Shown here piece by piece: positions 35,811-45,497 of a stretch of 64,000 nt of DNA (within the stretch, counting starts at the first letter, position 1; each line of letters begins with the position of its first letter). The DNA comes from JALEFZ01 sp964564415 (GTDB lineage Bacteria > Bacteroidota > Bacteroidia > J057): assembly GCA_964564415.1 (NCBI GenBank), contig CAZMAV010000001.1, positions 1-64,000 on the forward strand. Direction: 5' to 3'. The notes under the pieces are model-generated. The model searched no databases and was not told where the DNA came from. It saw nothing but the letters and a program-made list of their open reading frames with translations. Both the position numbers and the translations under genes were made by a program.

Positions 35811-38225
35811 ATGGCAAAAAATTTATTAATCGTAGAGTCCCCTGCCAAGGCAAAGACCATCGAAAAGTACCTGGGCAAGGACTTTACTGTGAAGGCGAGC
35901 TACGGACATGTGAGGGACCTTCCCAAGGATGACAAAGCCATCGACATCGAAAACGGCTTCCAACCTAAATACGAAGTTCTTCCGGACAAAAAGTCGGTCA
36001 TCAAAGACTTAAAAGATTTGATTGCGAAGCACGACGAAGTCTGGCTGGCTACGGATGAGGACCGCGAAGGTGAAGCCATTTCATGGCACCTGGCCCATGT
36101 CCTGGGGCTGGATATGATCAATACCCGGAGGATTGTCTTCAATGAGATCACCAAATCGGCCATTACCAGGGCCATCGACAATCCACGTACCATCGACCAA
36201 AACCTGGTCAATGCCCAGCAGGCCCGTCGTATCCTCGACAGGATTGTAGGCTTCCGTCTTTCTCCTATTTTGTGGAGAAAAATCAAGACGGGGCTATCTG
36301 CCGGACGGGTGCAGTCGGTAGCCGTGAGGCTGATCGTAGAACGAGAGCGGGAGATCATCAACTTTGAGCCGACCTCCACTTATAAGGTAAGCGCAGAGTT
36401 TATCCTGGACAACGGTTCGCGGATCAAGGCAGACTTAGCCAAGAAACTTCCCGATAAGGAAAGTGCTCGGGAATTTCTGGAGTCCTGTTTTGGGGCTACC
36501 TACTCAATTACCAATCTGGAGACCAAGCCTTCCAGAAAGAAGCCTTCTCCACCCTTCATGACCTCTACCCTTCAGCAGGAAGCTAGCCGTAAACTCAGTT
36601 TTTCGGTGCAACAAACTATGAGGGTGGCGCAGACACTCTACGAATCCGGCCATATTACCTACATGCGTACGGATGGGGTCAACCTATCTCAGCAAGCCAT
36701 GGATGATGCCGAGCGGGTTATCAGAGATCTTTACGGGGATAAATACCACAAAAACAGGCATTACAAGGTAAAAACTACCAATGCACAGGAGGCGCACGAG
36801 GCTATTCGCCCTACCGACCTCGGCCGTACAGAACTGAACGACAAGGAGATGGGCCGCAATGAGCGCCGTCTCTACGAACTCATTTGGAAGCGTACCCTCG
36901 CCTCCCAGATGTCAGACGCCGAGCTGGAAAAAACAACCGTAGATATTAGGGTATCCACCAATGAGGCGATCTTCAAAGCCAAAGGTGAGATCCTTAAGTT
37001 TGATGGCTTCCTTAAGGTCTACCTGGAGTCTACCGACGATGAAAACGAGGACGAAGAAGCCAAGGGTGTACTTCCTCCCCTCGAAGTGGGCCAGGTGCTG
37101 GAACTCGACCATATGCAGGCCCTGGAGAGATTTTCCCGCCCCAGTCCAAGGTATACGGAGGCCAGTTTGGTCAAAAAACTGGAGGAATTGGGCATTGGGC
37201 GGCCCTCTACCTACGCCCCTACCATATCGACCATCATCAAACGTAGCTACGTAGTCAAGGAAACCCGGGATGGGCATCCCCGAAATCTTGGCCTGTTTAC
37301 CCTTAAAGATGACAAGGTAGAAGAGGGAGTTAAGACTGAAATTACCGGAGCAGAAAAGAGCAAGCTCTTTCCCTCAGATTTGGGTATGGTGGTCAATGAC
37401 TTCCTGGTCAAGTTTTTCCCCTCCATCCTGGATTATGGGTTTACCGCCAAGGTAGAAGATAAATTCGACCTCATTGCGGAAGGTTATCAGGTCTGGCAGG
37501 ATATGCTCTCCGAATTTTACGAGGACTTTGACCCCCTCATCAAAGAAACCCAGGAGACAGCCGAAAGGGCGAGCGGCGAGCGGGAATTGGGGGTAGATCC
37601 CAAGACCGGGAAGAAGGTTATTGCCCGCCTTGGCAAGTATGGTCCCATGGTCCAATTGGGAGCCCAGGACGACGAAGAGAAGAAATTTGCCAGCCTGCGT
37701 AAAAACCAACGCCTGGAAACTGTCACCCTTGAAGAGGCAATGGATCTCTTCAAACTGCCCAGGATTTTGGGAGAATTTGAAGAGCAACCCCTCAAAGCCA
37801 ATATTGGAAGGTATGGGCCCTATGTCCAACTGGGAGGGCTTTTTGCCTCTTTGGAAGAGGAAGACGATCCATTTACCATAGAGTATGATCGGGCGGTGGA
37901 ACTCATCAAGAAGAAACGTGAGATCGAAGCCAACAAAATCATAAAAGCCTTTACGGAGGACATTCAAATACTAAGGGGGCGATGGGGGCCTTACCTCAAA
38001 TACCAGGGTACCAACGTCAAACTGCCCAAGGATGTCGAACCGGAAAACATCACCCTGGACGATGCCCATAGACTATTCGAAGAAAATAAGAATAAGCCCA
38101 AGCGGGGGCGTAAGGGAGGGTCAAAAAAGACCAGTACCAAAGCCAAGTCCGGCGGAAGCAAGGCCAAGGCAAAGTCCTCTTCGACAAAGAAGTCTACTTC
38201 TACCAAAAAGAAGAAGAAAGAGTAA
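35811..38225 (+). CDS. topA: DNA topoisomerase I
   Basis: Type IA topoisomerase that relaxes negative supercoils. The 804-residue protein has the TOPRIM N-terminus (LIVESPAKAKTIEKYLG with the catalytic Glu, ATDEDREGEAISWHL with the acidic metal ligands) and the active-site tyrosine in HITYMRTDG. Instead of zinc-ribbon domains, the C-terminus has three Toprim_Crpt-type repeats (ARLGKYGPMVQLG, NIGRYGPYVQLGG, GRWGPYLKYQG). It then ends in a lysine/serine-rich disordered tail of about 50 residues that probably aids DNA binding. A bidirectional terminator follows. Confidence 0.96.
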   Translation: MAKNLLIVESPAKAKTIEKYLGKDFTVKASYGHVRDLPKDDKAIDIENGFQPKYEVLPDKKSVIKDLKDLIAKHDEVWLATDEDREGEAISWHLAHVLGLDMINTRRIVFNEITKSAITRAIDNPRTIDQNLVNAQQARRILDRIVGFRLSPILWRKIKTGLSAGRVQSVAVRLIVEREREIINFEPTSTYKVSAEFILDNGSRIKADLAKKLPDKESAREFLESCFGATYSITNLETKPSRKKPSPPFMTSTLQQEASRKLSFSVQQTMRVAQTLYESGHITYMRTDGVNLSQQAMDDAERVIRDLYGDKYHKNRHYKVKTTNAQEAHEAIRPTDLGRTELNDKEMGRNERRLYELIWKRTLASQMSDAELEKTTVDIRVSTNEAIFKAKGEILKFDGFLKVYLESTDDENEDEEAKGVLPPLEVGQVLELDHMQALERFSRPSPRYTEASLVKKLEELGIGRPSTYAPTISTIIKRSYVVKETRDGHPRNLGLFTLKDDKVEEGVKTEITGAEKSKLFPSDLGMVVNDFLVKFFPSILDYGFTAKVEDKFDLIAEGYQVWQDMLSEFYEDFDPLIKETQETAERASGERELGVDPKTGKKVIARLGKYGPMVQLGAQDDEEKKFASLRKNQRLETVTLEEAMDLFKLPRILGEFEEQPLKANIGRYGPYVQLGGLFASLEEEDDPFTIEYDRAVELIKKKREIEANKIIKAFTEDIQILRGRWGPYLKYQGTNVKLPKDVEPENITLDDAHRLFEENKNKPKRGRKGGSKKTSTKAKSGGSKAKAKSSSTKKSTSTKKKKKE

Positions 38226-38254
38226 GGCTGAAGACCTCTCATTAATAAAAAATT

Positions 38255-38284
38255 CTTGTAGCCCTCAGACTACAAGGTTTTTTT
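38255..38284. terminator. Bidirectional terminator between topA and the glucan locus
   Basis: CTTGTAG (38255-38261) pairs with CTACAAG (38270-38276). T runs follow in both directions (GTTTTTTT on plus, AATTTTTTATT on minus), closing topA and the minus-strand locus. Confidence 0.85.
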
Positions 38285-38301
38285 ATGGGAAGGGACAGGA
38301 A

Positions 38302-39011
38302 CTACTTTTCCTGATAGACCCTTACGTGGTCCACGAGCATTTGCTGGGGAAAGATTGTATCTTCAATGCCATATTTACCTACCCAGTTGTCTCCCACCGC
38401 CACATTGAGGATAAGGTGAAAGGCTTGGTCAAAGGGCCACTCTTCATAATCCCCTTCTTCCTTGTTAAATGTTCCATAGTGGCTATCGTCCGCCCAAAAT
38501 TCGATTTTATCCTTCTTCCAATGAATGCTATAGAGGTGGAAGTTCTCTTCGATGTCCTTGAGGACAAGCTCATTGGATTTTTGTGTGCCGATCATGTGGT
38601 TGAAGGCCTGGGCATGACCGGTCCCGTATAGGGTAGAATCTTCGTAGCCCACATGTTCCATAATGTCTATTTCTCTACTTTTGGGCTGCCATAGGTCCAG
38701 TCTCCCTTTCCCCTGCTTACCAGAGGAGCAGAGGTATAGGATTTTTTCCCAAATTCTTCTTTTCTGGCTTCCATGACCAAATACCTTCCATTTAATCGTG
38801 CATTGGAGGCCTTATCGGTGTAATACGGAGCTTCGTTATTGCCCCACCCACAGACTTGGGGACAGCCATCGCCCAAGTCATAGCCCCATTTGCTGCTGTC
38901 GGGTAAGCCTTTGTAATTAAACTCGTCAGACCAGACCAACTCTTACTCCTGAGCAAAAGTGGGACCCCCTAATAAGAGAAAGTGGATAATAGTATGTGCT
39001 ATTTTTTTCAT
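38302..39011 (-). pseudogene. Decayed GH16 glucanase
   Basis: An ATG at 39011 opens a signal peptide (MKKIAHTIIHFLLLGGPTFA), followed by a TAA at 38945-38943 after 22 codons. The same frame then resumes with ELVWSDEFNYKGLPDSSKWGYDLG, a GH16 N-terminus, to KGDWTYGSPKVEK and a stop at 38667. In another frame the sequence continues as REIDIMEHVGYED, which holds the GH16 catalytic ExDxxE, and runs to the normal C-terminus FPQQMLVDHVRVYQEK at 38302. The block that normally joins these (about 30 residues, RAKLPxGxGxWPAxWML) is missing. The gene thus has a nonsense codon, an internal deletion and a frameshift. It is the last gene of the locus, 11 bases after the GH5 gene. Confidence 0.85.
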
Positions 39012-39022
39012 AAAAATCGAAA

Positions 39023-41749
39023 TCAGTTCTTGACGATTTTTCGGGTTATGCGCTTCCCATTTCCCAGGTCAATCTGAACGAAGTAGAGGCCTGAAGGATA
39101 ATCAGAAATATTCAAGCTTTCATTCACTTCGTACCCAGCACCTAACTCCTTCTGAATGATGGTTTTTCCGGCCATGTCTGTGAGACGCAAGTTGAGCTTT
39201 TGCAGCTCTCCCAGCCTTCCTTTCACTTGAATCAAACCTGTGGAAGGATTAGGAAATACCTTTAGGGGCCTGGAGAATAGCTCTGCTTCGGTGGATGTAA
39301 TCAGGCTGAATTCCAGCCAGTTCAGATTGAAAAGGGACTGAGTGATTAGAACCCGCATTTGATACATCCCCTGGGGCATGTTGACGATCTTGGTGGTACT
39401 GGCCCAAGTCTGCCAGTCCCCAGTAGGATCAAAGGTCACGGAGTGAATATTGGTAATGTTTCCATTGGAATCCACCCTTTGTATTTGTACCCCTCCCTCT
39501 TCGCTGGGAGCAGCTGTCCGATAGGTCAGTTCATAGATACCGCCAAAAGGCACCTCCACCATGTAATCCATGTAATCGCCCTGATCCAGGTTGCCTACGT
39601 TTTTACCTCCACCTGTGTCAAAGGTATTCTCAGTAGAAGTACCGACCTGAAAGAAGTACTCTTCGACCTCAACTTTTCCGGGGAGTTGGTGGATGATGGG
39701 GAGATTATTTTCAACCTCTTCTTGGGTGAAGGAAAAGAGTTGGGTGGCATCGAAGCCCTGAATGTTGGTCCCGCTGTAGGTAACCTGGATTTCATCCTCT
39801 GCCACAAGTCCTTTATCCAGGGTCAGGTAGATGATGCGGGGATTATCAGCATCTATGTCCAGGCTGTTGATTTGTGCGGAGCTTCCATTTACCTCCACCA
39901 CAAAATCTGCCATGCTTCCGTTGAAAGGGGCCTTCAGCGGCTTGTTGATGTTAACCTGAATTCGCCTTCTGTTGGCAGTAATCCCCGAGAGGAATTCAGT
40001 AGGCAGTTCAGTAGTAGGTCCCTTGGCCACAAATTTGAAGCTACTCAGGTTATAGTCGCTGCCATCAGAATAGAAGTATAGGTCCTTGTTTTCAGGGGTG
40101 AGAACCACGTCCTCGACCCTGATGGTCTGCCAGGTTTGATAGCCGCCTGAGGAGGGCACAAATTTCTTACCGGAAATATCGCTGCCTCCAGAGCCAAAGT
40201 GAAAGCGACCTTCAAAGGAAGGCGTTGCAGCGCGGACCTCAATGTCATAAACAGCAGCGGAATCCACGGCGATGTCGTATTTTATCCATTCTCCCACATT
40301 TAGCCATCCGACATTGTAGCCATTGGTATTGATATTATCCGAACAGGTTTCTATGTCAACCCCATCATTTCGATAAGCCCATCCATTATTCCAAGCGGTA
40401 AAATTTCCCGTCGAAACATTGTAATTGGCGATATCGGTATCAAAGTAAGCGATGCCCTGGGTTCCCATAGAAAAATCCGTGGCATAGACCACACCGGGAA
40501 CAGATTGTATTCGAAAAGGCTTGGTCGTATTGTCATATACCTGCCTGAACATGGCGTCTCTTACATCTTTTTGCTGGATGCAATTTTCCATTTTTAATTT
40601 TTCGGTCAGGTTCATCAAGGCTGCCTTGGCGAAGGCTGCAGAAGGCTTGGGTCCTGATCCGTTCCAGTAATCCAGGAGGGTTTGATACTCGTCGCTTTTG
40701 ACTACGGAAAGGGGGCCAGCGATGGACTCCACTTTTTTCATGGGCCACCAGGCCCATCCAATCGCAAAGTCTTCGAGCAGGCGAATGGCATCCCTAAACC
40801 AAACATTGGAATTTTCTCCTGACTCTCCCAGATAAAGGGGGATATCATAAGTCTCTCTCATGTCCAGCACCCATTGGATGGAGGCCTGATCATTGAAGGA
40901 CCAATACTTATGAGGGCTGTAGACCATGTTATCGTCCCAGGGCGGCGTCAGGCCAGTAAAGTCATTGGCAAACCAGTTACCCTCGATGAAGAGAAGGTGC
41001 TTTTCGTCAACTGTCCTGATACTATCGGTAATTTCTTCGTAGAGGCTTCTCAGCAGGACACCACCTGGAAGGTTCCAGTTGGGCTCGTTGAGCAAATCGT
41101 AACCTGCCACCCAAGGTTCATCGGCATAGCGCTCGGCCAGCTTTTTCCAAAGTGCCACTGTTTTGTCTCGATTGGCCTTGCTTTCCCAAAGCGAGGGCTT
41201 ACTTGGATCGTAATCAGAAATCCCTTCGTCATAGCCCTGTCCTCCGGGAGCGGCATGAAGGTCCAGAACGACATACATCTGATTTTGCCTGCACCAGGAA
41301 ATGAGGGTATCCGTCAGTTCAAAGCCTTTGTTGAACCAGGTATGCTGGCCTGGCACAGGTTCATCTTCTATGGGCAAGGTAAATAGATTGTAATGCATAG
41401 GCAGACGGACCGAGTTGAAGCCCCAGCTTTTGAGGGAGTCGATATCGATCTTCCTGACGTGATTGGCCAGCCAGGCATCATAGAAAGCCTCCATATCGGA
41501 CTTTCCGATCAGTTCTTCTATCTTTTTTTTTATCTTGTGTTGGGCATTGGCAAAGCTTGCAGTCTGGAGCATATAACCTTCCTGAAGCATCCATCCACCC
41601 AAGCCCATACCTCTGAGGATGATGGTATCGCCAGAAGCATCTACGATGGCTTTTCCTTTTGTCTGTAGAATGCCCTGACCCTGAGCTGGAGTACAGAAAA
41701 ACATCCCCACAGCGACAAGGACTGTGAGTAATTTGAATATTTTCTCCAT
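39023..41749 (-). CDS. T9SS-secreted GH5 endoglucanase with two CBM6-like domains
   Basis: 908 residues: signal peptide (1-24), GH5 TIM-barrel (about 30-370), CBM6-like module (about 425-580), Ig-like linker, second CBM6-like module (about 690-815) and a T9SS sorting domain (VFPNPSTGLIQVKG ... GLYFVQIDLGNGK). The catalytic acid Glu222 lies in LLNEPNW and the nucleophile Glu309 in YLGESGEN. GH5 covers many beta-glycanases. The CBM6-like domains and the neighbouring GH16 enzymes point to beta-1,3- or mixed-linkage glucan. Surface or free secretion by T9SS would let it cut polymer outside the cell before SusC/D uptake. It lies 34 bases after the intact GH16 gene. Confidence 0.92.
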   Translation of the reverse strand: MEKIFKLLTVLVAVGMFFCTPAQGQGILQTKGKAIVDASGDTIILRGMGLGGWMLQEGYMLQTASFANAQHKIKKKIEELIGKSDMEAFYDAWLANHVRKIDIDSLKSWGFNSVRLPMHYNLFTLPIEDEPVPGQHTWFNKGFELTDTLISWCRQNQMYVVLDLHAAPGGQGYDEGISDYDPSKPSLWESKANRDKTVALWKKLAERYADEPWVAGYDLLNEPNWNLPGGVLLRSLYEEITDSIRTVDEKHLLFIEGNWFANDFTGLTPPWDDNMVYSPHKYWSFNDQASIQWVLDMRETYDIPLYLGESGENSNVWFRDAIRLLEDFAIGWAWWPMKKVESIAGPLSVVKSDEYQTLLDYWNGSGPKPSAAFAKAALMNLTEKLKMENCIQQKDVRDAMFRQVYDNTTKPFRIQSVPGVVYATDFSMGTQGIAYFDTDIANYNVSTGNFTAWNNGWAYRNDGVDIETCSDNINTNGYNVGWLNVGEWIKYDIAVDSAAVYDIEVRAATPSFEGRFHFGSGGSDISGKKFVPSSGGYQTWQTIRVEDVVLTPENKDLYFYSDGSDYNLSSFKFVAKGPTTELPTEFLSGITANRRRIQVNINKPLKAPFNGSMADFVVEVNGSSAQINSLDIDADNPRIIYLTLDKGLVAEDEIQVTYSGTNIQGFDATQLFSFTQEEVENNLPIIHQLPGKVEVEEYFFQVGTSTENTFDTGGGKNVGNLDQGDYMDYMVEVPFGGIYELTYRTAAPSEEGGVQIQRVDSNGNITNIHSVTFDPTGDWQTWASTTKIVNMPQGMYQMRVLITQSLFNLNWLEFSLITSTEAELFSRPLKVFPNPSTGLIQVKGRLGELQKLNLRLTDMAGKTIIQKELGAGYEVNESLNISDYPSGLYFVQIDLGNGKRITRKIVKN

Positions 41750-41783
41750 GTTTTTTCTTTTGATGGGTGTTCAAGGGTAGTCC

Positions 41784-42980
41784 TTAATTCTTTTGAAATA
41801 CCCTTACATAGTCCACTACCATTTGTTGGGGAAAGCGGGTACTGGCATCGGGATATCCGGGCCATCTTCCACCTACGGCAACATTGAAAATGAAAAAGAA
41901 GGAATTGTTAAAGGGATAATTGCCGTTGACATCATTGCGGGTGAGGGTGTGATAAGGGTTGTCATCGACCATCCAGACGATTTGCTCTGCCTCCCAAACG
42001 ATGGAAAAGACGTGAAATTGGTCGTTGAATTTTCCAGTGGGGAGGGTATAAGAACCGCTCTTGCTGTTGCTAAATGATTGGCTCTGGGGTCCCCAGTGAA
42101 CGGTACCATGTACGATATTGGGCTCATGACCTACGAGTTCCATGATGTCTATTTCTCCGCATGCTGGCCAGCCTACTGTTCCAAAATTGTCGCCTAGCAT
42201 CCAAAGTGCCGGCCAGATGCCCTGTCCCTCTGGCAGCTTGGCCCTGATGTCTATTCGCCCAAACATAAAGGACTGCTGATCACGGGTGATGATCCTGGCT
42301 GAGGTGTAGTTACTTCCTGAAAAAGCTTCCTCTTTGGCTTCAATGATTAAGCGGCCGTCCGACACATAAGAATTTTCTTCTTTGTCGGTATAGAATTGCC
42401 ATTCTTCATTGCCCCATCCACTGGCTCCCAGTTCGTGGGTCCAATCACTGAGGTCAAGGCTATTTCCCTCAAATTCATCCTGCCAAACCAAATCATGACC
42501 AGGATATGAGAGAGGGGTCTCGTAGCCTCCTTCTGGAATGAAAACAAAATCGTCGTCATTACGGATCAGAACTGTCGCTTCCTCTGTAAAAATGGTGGCG
42601 TTGACAGGATTTGAAATAATGACCTTAAACTCCTCATCTCCCTCTTTGAGGGTGTCTGCGATGATATCTATCTCCAGGAAAACTTCGGTTTGACCCGGAG
42701 AAATAATAGAGGTGCCCGAGGCCGGAATATAATCAATGTCCTCACCTGCGGATACCTCCTGGGTTTCATAATCAAAACGAACCTCCTCCGCCCATTCTTT
42801 GCTCATGAGCACCTTCAATCTCACTTGGATATTTACATCTCCTTCTGCAAGGCTAAAGCCTGAGATAGCAAGACGTGGAAGATCCTCCTCATCGGGATCG
42901 ACAGTCTCCGTCTTACAAGCCTGTAAGAACAGGAGGCTGACAAACAGAAGAACCAGTGATGGGAAAGTTTTAATTCTCAT
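41784..42980 (-). CDS. GH16 laminarinase-like lipoprotein with Calx-beta domain
   Basis: 398 residues. The lipobox LLFLQAC places the lipidated cysteine at 22. A Calx-beta-like domain follows (about 35-145; ISGFSLAEGDVNIQVRLKV ... VLIRNDDDF). The GH16 jelly roll (about 160-398) is complete: WQDEFEGNSLDLSDW at the start, RIDIRAKLPEGQGIWPALWML, catalytic GEIDIMELVGHE with Glu276 and Glu281, and FPQQMVVDYVRVFQKN at the end. The substrate is probably beta-1,3-glucan (laminarin), typical of this GH16 type. As a lipoprotein in a SusC/D locus it likely sits on the outer-membrane surface. It is in a run of minus-strand genes with gaps of 34-53 bases. Confidence 0.94.
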   Translation of the reverse strand: MRIKTFPSLVLLFVSLLFLQACKTETVDPDEEDLPRLAISGFSLAEGDVNIQVRLKVLMSKEWAEEVRFDYETQEVSAGEDIDYIPASGTSIISPGQTEVFLEIDIIADTLKEGDEEFKVIISNPVNATIFTEEATVLIRNDDDFVFIPEGGYETPLSYPGHDLVWQDEFEGNSLDLSDWTHELGASGWGNEEWQFYTDKEENSYVSDGRLIIEAKEEAFSGSNYTSARIITRDQQSFMFGRIDIRAKLPEGQGIWPALWMLGDNFGTVGWPACGEIDIMELVGHEPNIVHGTVHWGPQSQSFSNSKSGSYTLPTGKFNDQFHVFSIVWEAEQIVWMVDDNPYHTLTRNDVNGNYPFNNSFFFIFNVAVGGRWPGYPDASTRFPQQMVVDYVRVFQKN

Positions 42981-43033
42981 GGCAAAAAATGGGTTTAAGG
43001 AGAAGGAGGTTGAAAAAATATGAGCTAGGTTAC

Positions 43034-43900
43034 TTACTGCTTAGGTACCAGGGTAAATCTCCAGACTCCCCAGCCATAATCGGCGAAGATCACCATGCGA
43101 TCTTCTGTCAATTCAGATATGGAGTAGGTTACGGATTGCTGAGGAGTAACTACCTCTTCAGTTGTTCCTGCTTTATAGAGGCCTATCCAAGCACCTTCTC
43201 CAATCACAGTCAGGCTATTGGGGGTTAAAGAAAAAGAGTAGACACCAGAATCCCAGGCTTTGTAAGCCTCGGGCCATGCAGTACTAGGATGACAAGCCCC
43301 TCCTGCAACTCCAAGGTCAGGTGGTGTGACATCTCCGTTTCCATCGGTATCAGCCCAAAAGTCTCCTTTGTTGTCGTATTCAAACTCACCATTGGAGCGG
43401 AAGATATACTCGTCATTAAAATGACACTCCCGGCCTGATACATCAGTGGAGGAATTGCTCCACCAGGTCTCATTCAAGCTGGGCCCGATATGGAGGGCTG
43501 CTGCTTCAGGTGCCAATACCCAGACTTTTTCCCCACAGGCAGTAAGGAGTTCCAGGTCTCCCTTACAAGCGCTGGGGTCATCCTGGGTTACGGTCAGGGT
43601 CTGGCTGGTTGTAGCCGAACCCCCACGAGTAAAGGTGGTCATGCTGATTTCATAATCGCCTGCGAAGATAAAATTGACGCTGACCTCTTCGCCTTCGGCG
43701 ATTCCAGCATCTCCCAGGTCCCACTTGGTCATGAAGGCTCCCTCGGTGGTATTGCGAAGGATAAAATCATTGGGAGTGGAGTCCTGTACAATTTCAAAAG
43801 AAGGGGTAGGCCTGGGCCCCAATTCGGACTTTTCAGCCAGTTGCGGCTCACAGGAAATCAGGAGCAGCAGTAGAATTATGAGAAATGATAAGTACTTCAT
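43034..43900 (-). CDS. PKD-domain lipoprotein of the glucan locus
   Basis: The ATG at 43900 gives 288 residues with signal and lipobox (LLLLISC, Cys17); a longer frame upstream overlaps susD and is not credible. Residues 30-110 form a PKD-like domain (TTEGAFMTKWDLGDAGIAEGEEVSVNF is its core pattern). The C-terminal domain, rich in tryptophan (ETWWSNSS, DFWADTDGNG, YGWGVWRF), looks like a glycan-binding jelly roll or lipocalin-like fold. Its place directly after susD is that of SusE/F-type surface glycan-binding proteins. Binding of laminarin is inferred from context only. It is 31 bases after susD. Confidence 0.8.
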   Translation of the reverse strand: MKYLSFLIILLLLLISCEPQLAEKSELGPRPTPSFEIVQDSTPNDFILRNTTEGAFMTKWDLGDAGIAEGEEVSVNFIFAGDYEISMTTFTRGGSATTSQTLTVTQDDPSACKGDLELLTACGEKVWVLAPEAAALHIGPSLNETWWSNSSTDVSGRECHFNDEYIFRSNGEFEYDNKGDFWADTDGNGDVTPPDLGVAGGACHPSTAWPEAYKAWDSGVYSFSLTPNSLTVIGEGAWIGLYKAGTTEEVVTPQQSVTYSISELTEDRMVIFADYGWGVWRFTLVPKQ

Positions 43901-43931
43901 AAGAAATTGAGTTAGTAATTCTTGTTTTTGA

Positions 43932-45452
43932 TTAATAACCAGGATTTTGCTCGAGTTCACCTTCCGTAATATCGATTTCTGTCTGGGGAATAGGGAGAAC
44001 CTCGTTTTTGTTGGGGGTAAAGCCCTGGTCTCCCAATTCGGCTTCCGCCCTTCCGGTGCGCACCAGGTCGAAGAAGCGGTGTCCTTCGGTGGCCAGCTCG
44101 AGTTGACGCTCCAAGTAGATGGCATCGAGGAGGTCGCTTCCGGCAGCGTTTACTTCTGCCAGCCCTACACGAGAGCGTACCTGATTGAGGTAAGTAAGGG
44201 CCTGGCCTTCATTTCCAGCACGGACATGAGCTTCAGCAGCCAACAGGAGGACATCTCCCAAACGAATCTCACGGATATTGTTGTTCCAGTTAAGGGCAGG
44301 CTCTCCATCGAGGGCACGCTGATCCTGTAGAGGAGCATATTTGCGGATAAAAAAGCCTGTATTCTGGAAGGCGGGGGTATAACTGGCTCCCTGATCTACA
44401 AGGGCTTCAGCGTCGATAATGGTATGCGCAAAACGGGGATCACCTGCCATGACATCAGCAAGTTTCTCCGTTACGGGGCAAAAGCTCCACCCTGTAGCGT
44501 AGCTAGGACCAACGTAGTCCCTCATTCCGAAGAACTGTACGTTGTAATTTCCTTCCGTTCCGTTGGCAAAGTTGCCCCAGCCTCCTCTTTGGTTGGAAGA
44601 ATAGCTGATCTCAAAAATAGACTCTGATCCATACTCATTCGCAGGATCGAAGATATCCCCAAAGTCAGGCTCCAGGGAATAAATTCCTGAATTGATGACT
44701 TCATCCAATGCCTGGGCAGCTTCTCCCATGCGGTTTTCATTGTTTTGATAAAGGATAACCTTTCCGAGAAGGGCATTTACTGCCCCCTTTGTTATTCTAC
44801 CCAATTCATCCGCAGGAAGCGTTTCGGGAATTTCAAAAGTATTTTTGGCATCCTGAAGGTCTTGCTCAATGAGGGCATAGACTTCAGCCGGAGCCACCTG
44901 TACCTGGGTGTAGAGTTCATCACCTGAGAGCGGCTCAGTTATCAAGGGCACATTGCCAAAGAATCTCACGAGGTCAAAGTAAAAATATGCCCTGAGAAAC
45001 TTAGCCTCTCCCTCTGCTCTGGCCTTAAACTCATCGGAGATATCAGAATCTGTAGGAGCTTCGTCCAGCTTTTGCATGAGGAGATTGGCACGGTAAATCC
45101 CTGAATAATACTTCTGCCAAAGCCCGAACTGAGGCCCCAAAAAGGGAGCCAAGGTGAAATTATCGTAAGCGACCCAGTTGGGTTGGTCGGAAGCATCCGA
45201 ACCTCCGGCATAGGTGTCGTCAGAGGCTGCGTTAAGCAGGCCCAACTTCATGGTCCACCCATTGGTACCTCCCCACTGGAGGACATCATAGGTAGCTATC
45301 AGGCCCTGAAAAAGTTCCTCCTGGTTTTGATAAAAGTTGGTCTCCAGTTCAGTTCCCCTGGGTTTTAGCTCCAGGAAGTTCTCCGTACAGGAAACGAGAA
45401 AAAATCCCGTCAGCATAGTACAGATCAGAAGATAAAGAAATATCTTTTTCAT
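43932..45452 (-). CDS. SusD/RagB-family glycan-binding lipoprotein
   Basis: 506 residues. The signal ends in GFFLVSCTEN with the lipid-bearing Cys22. The mature protein shows the SusD pattern: an N-terminal LELKPRGTELETNFYQNQEELFQG helix, TPR-like helices (RAEGEAKFLRAYFYFDLVRFFGNVPL is diagnostic), and the C-terminal ERQLELATEGHRFFDLVRTGRAEAEL. It forms the lid on the SusC transporter and binds oligosaccharide at the cell surface. It is encoded 45 bases after susC. Confidence 0.95.
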   Translation of the reverse strand: MKKIFLYLLICTMLTGFFLVSCTENFLELKPRGTELETNFYQNQEELFQGLIATYDVLQWGGTNGWTMKLGLLNAASDDTYAGGSDASDQPNWVAYDNFTLAPFLGPQFGLWQKYYSGIYRANLLMQKLDEAPTDSDISDEFKARAEGEAKFLRAYFYFDLVRFFGNVPLITEPLSGDELYTQVQVAPAEVYALIEQDLQDAKNTFEIPETLPADELGRITKGAVNALLGKVILYQNNENRMGEAAQALDEVINSGIYSLEPDFGDIFDPANEYGSESIFEISYSSNQRGGWGNFANGTEGNYNVQFFGMRDYVGPSYATGWSFCPVTEKLADVMAGDPRFAHTIIDAEALVDQGASYTPAFQNTGFFIRKYAPLQDQRALDGEPALNWNNNIREIRLGDVLLLAAEAHVRAGNEGQALTYLNQVRSRVGLAEVNAAGSDLLDAIYLERQLELATEGHRFFDLVRTGRAEAELGDQGFTPNKNEVLPIPQTEIDITEGELEQNPGY

Positions 45453-45497
45453 TGTTTCAGACTTTTATAATAAATAGAAGTTTTTATCAATTAAAAA

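Noticed and set aside
39359..40081. A 240-residue plus-strand frame inside the GH5 gene
   Set aside because: It is the mirror of a well-supported gene on the other strand and has no recognisable domain.
43901..44125. Longer N-terminus of the PKD lipoprotein
   Set aside because: The extra 75 residues read antisense-like sequence across the susD end, whereas the ATG at 43900 starts a clean lipoprotein signal.
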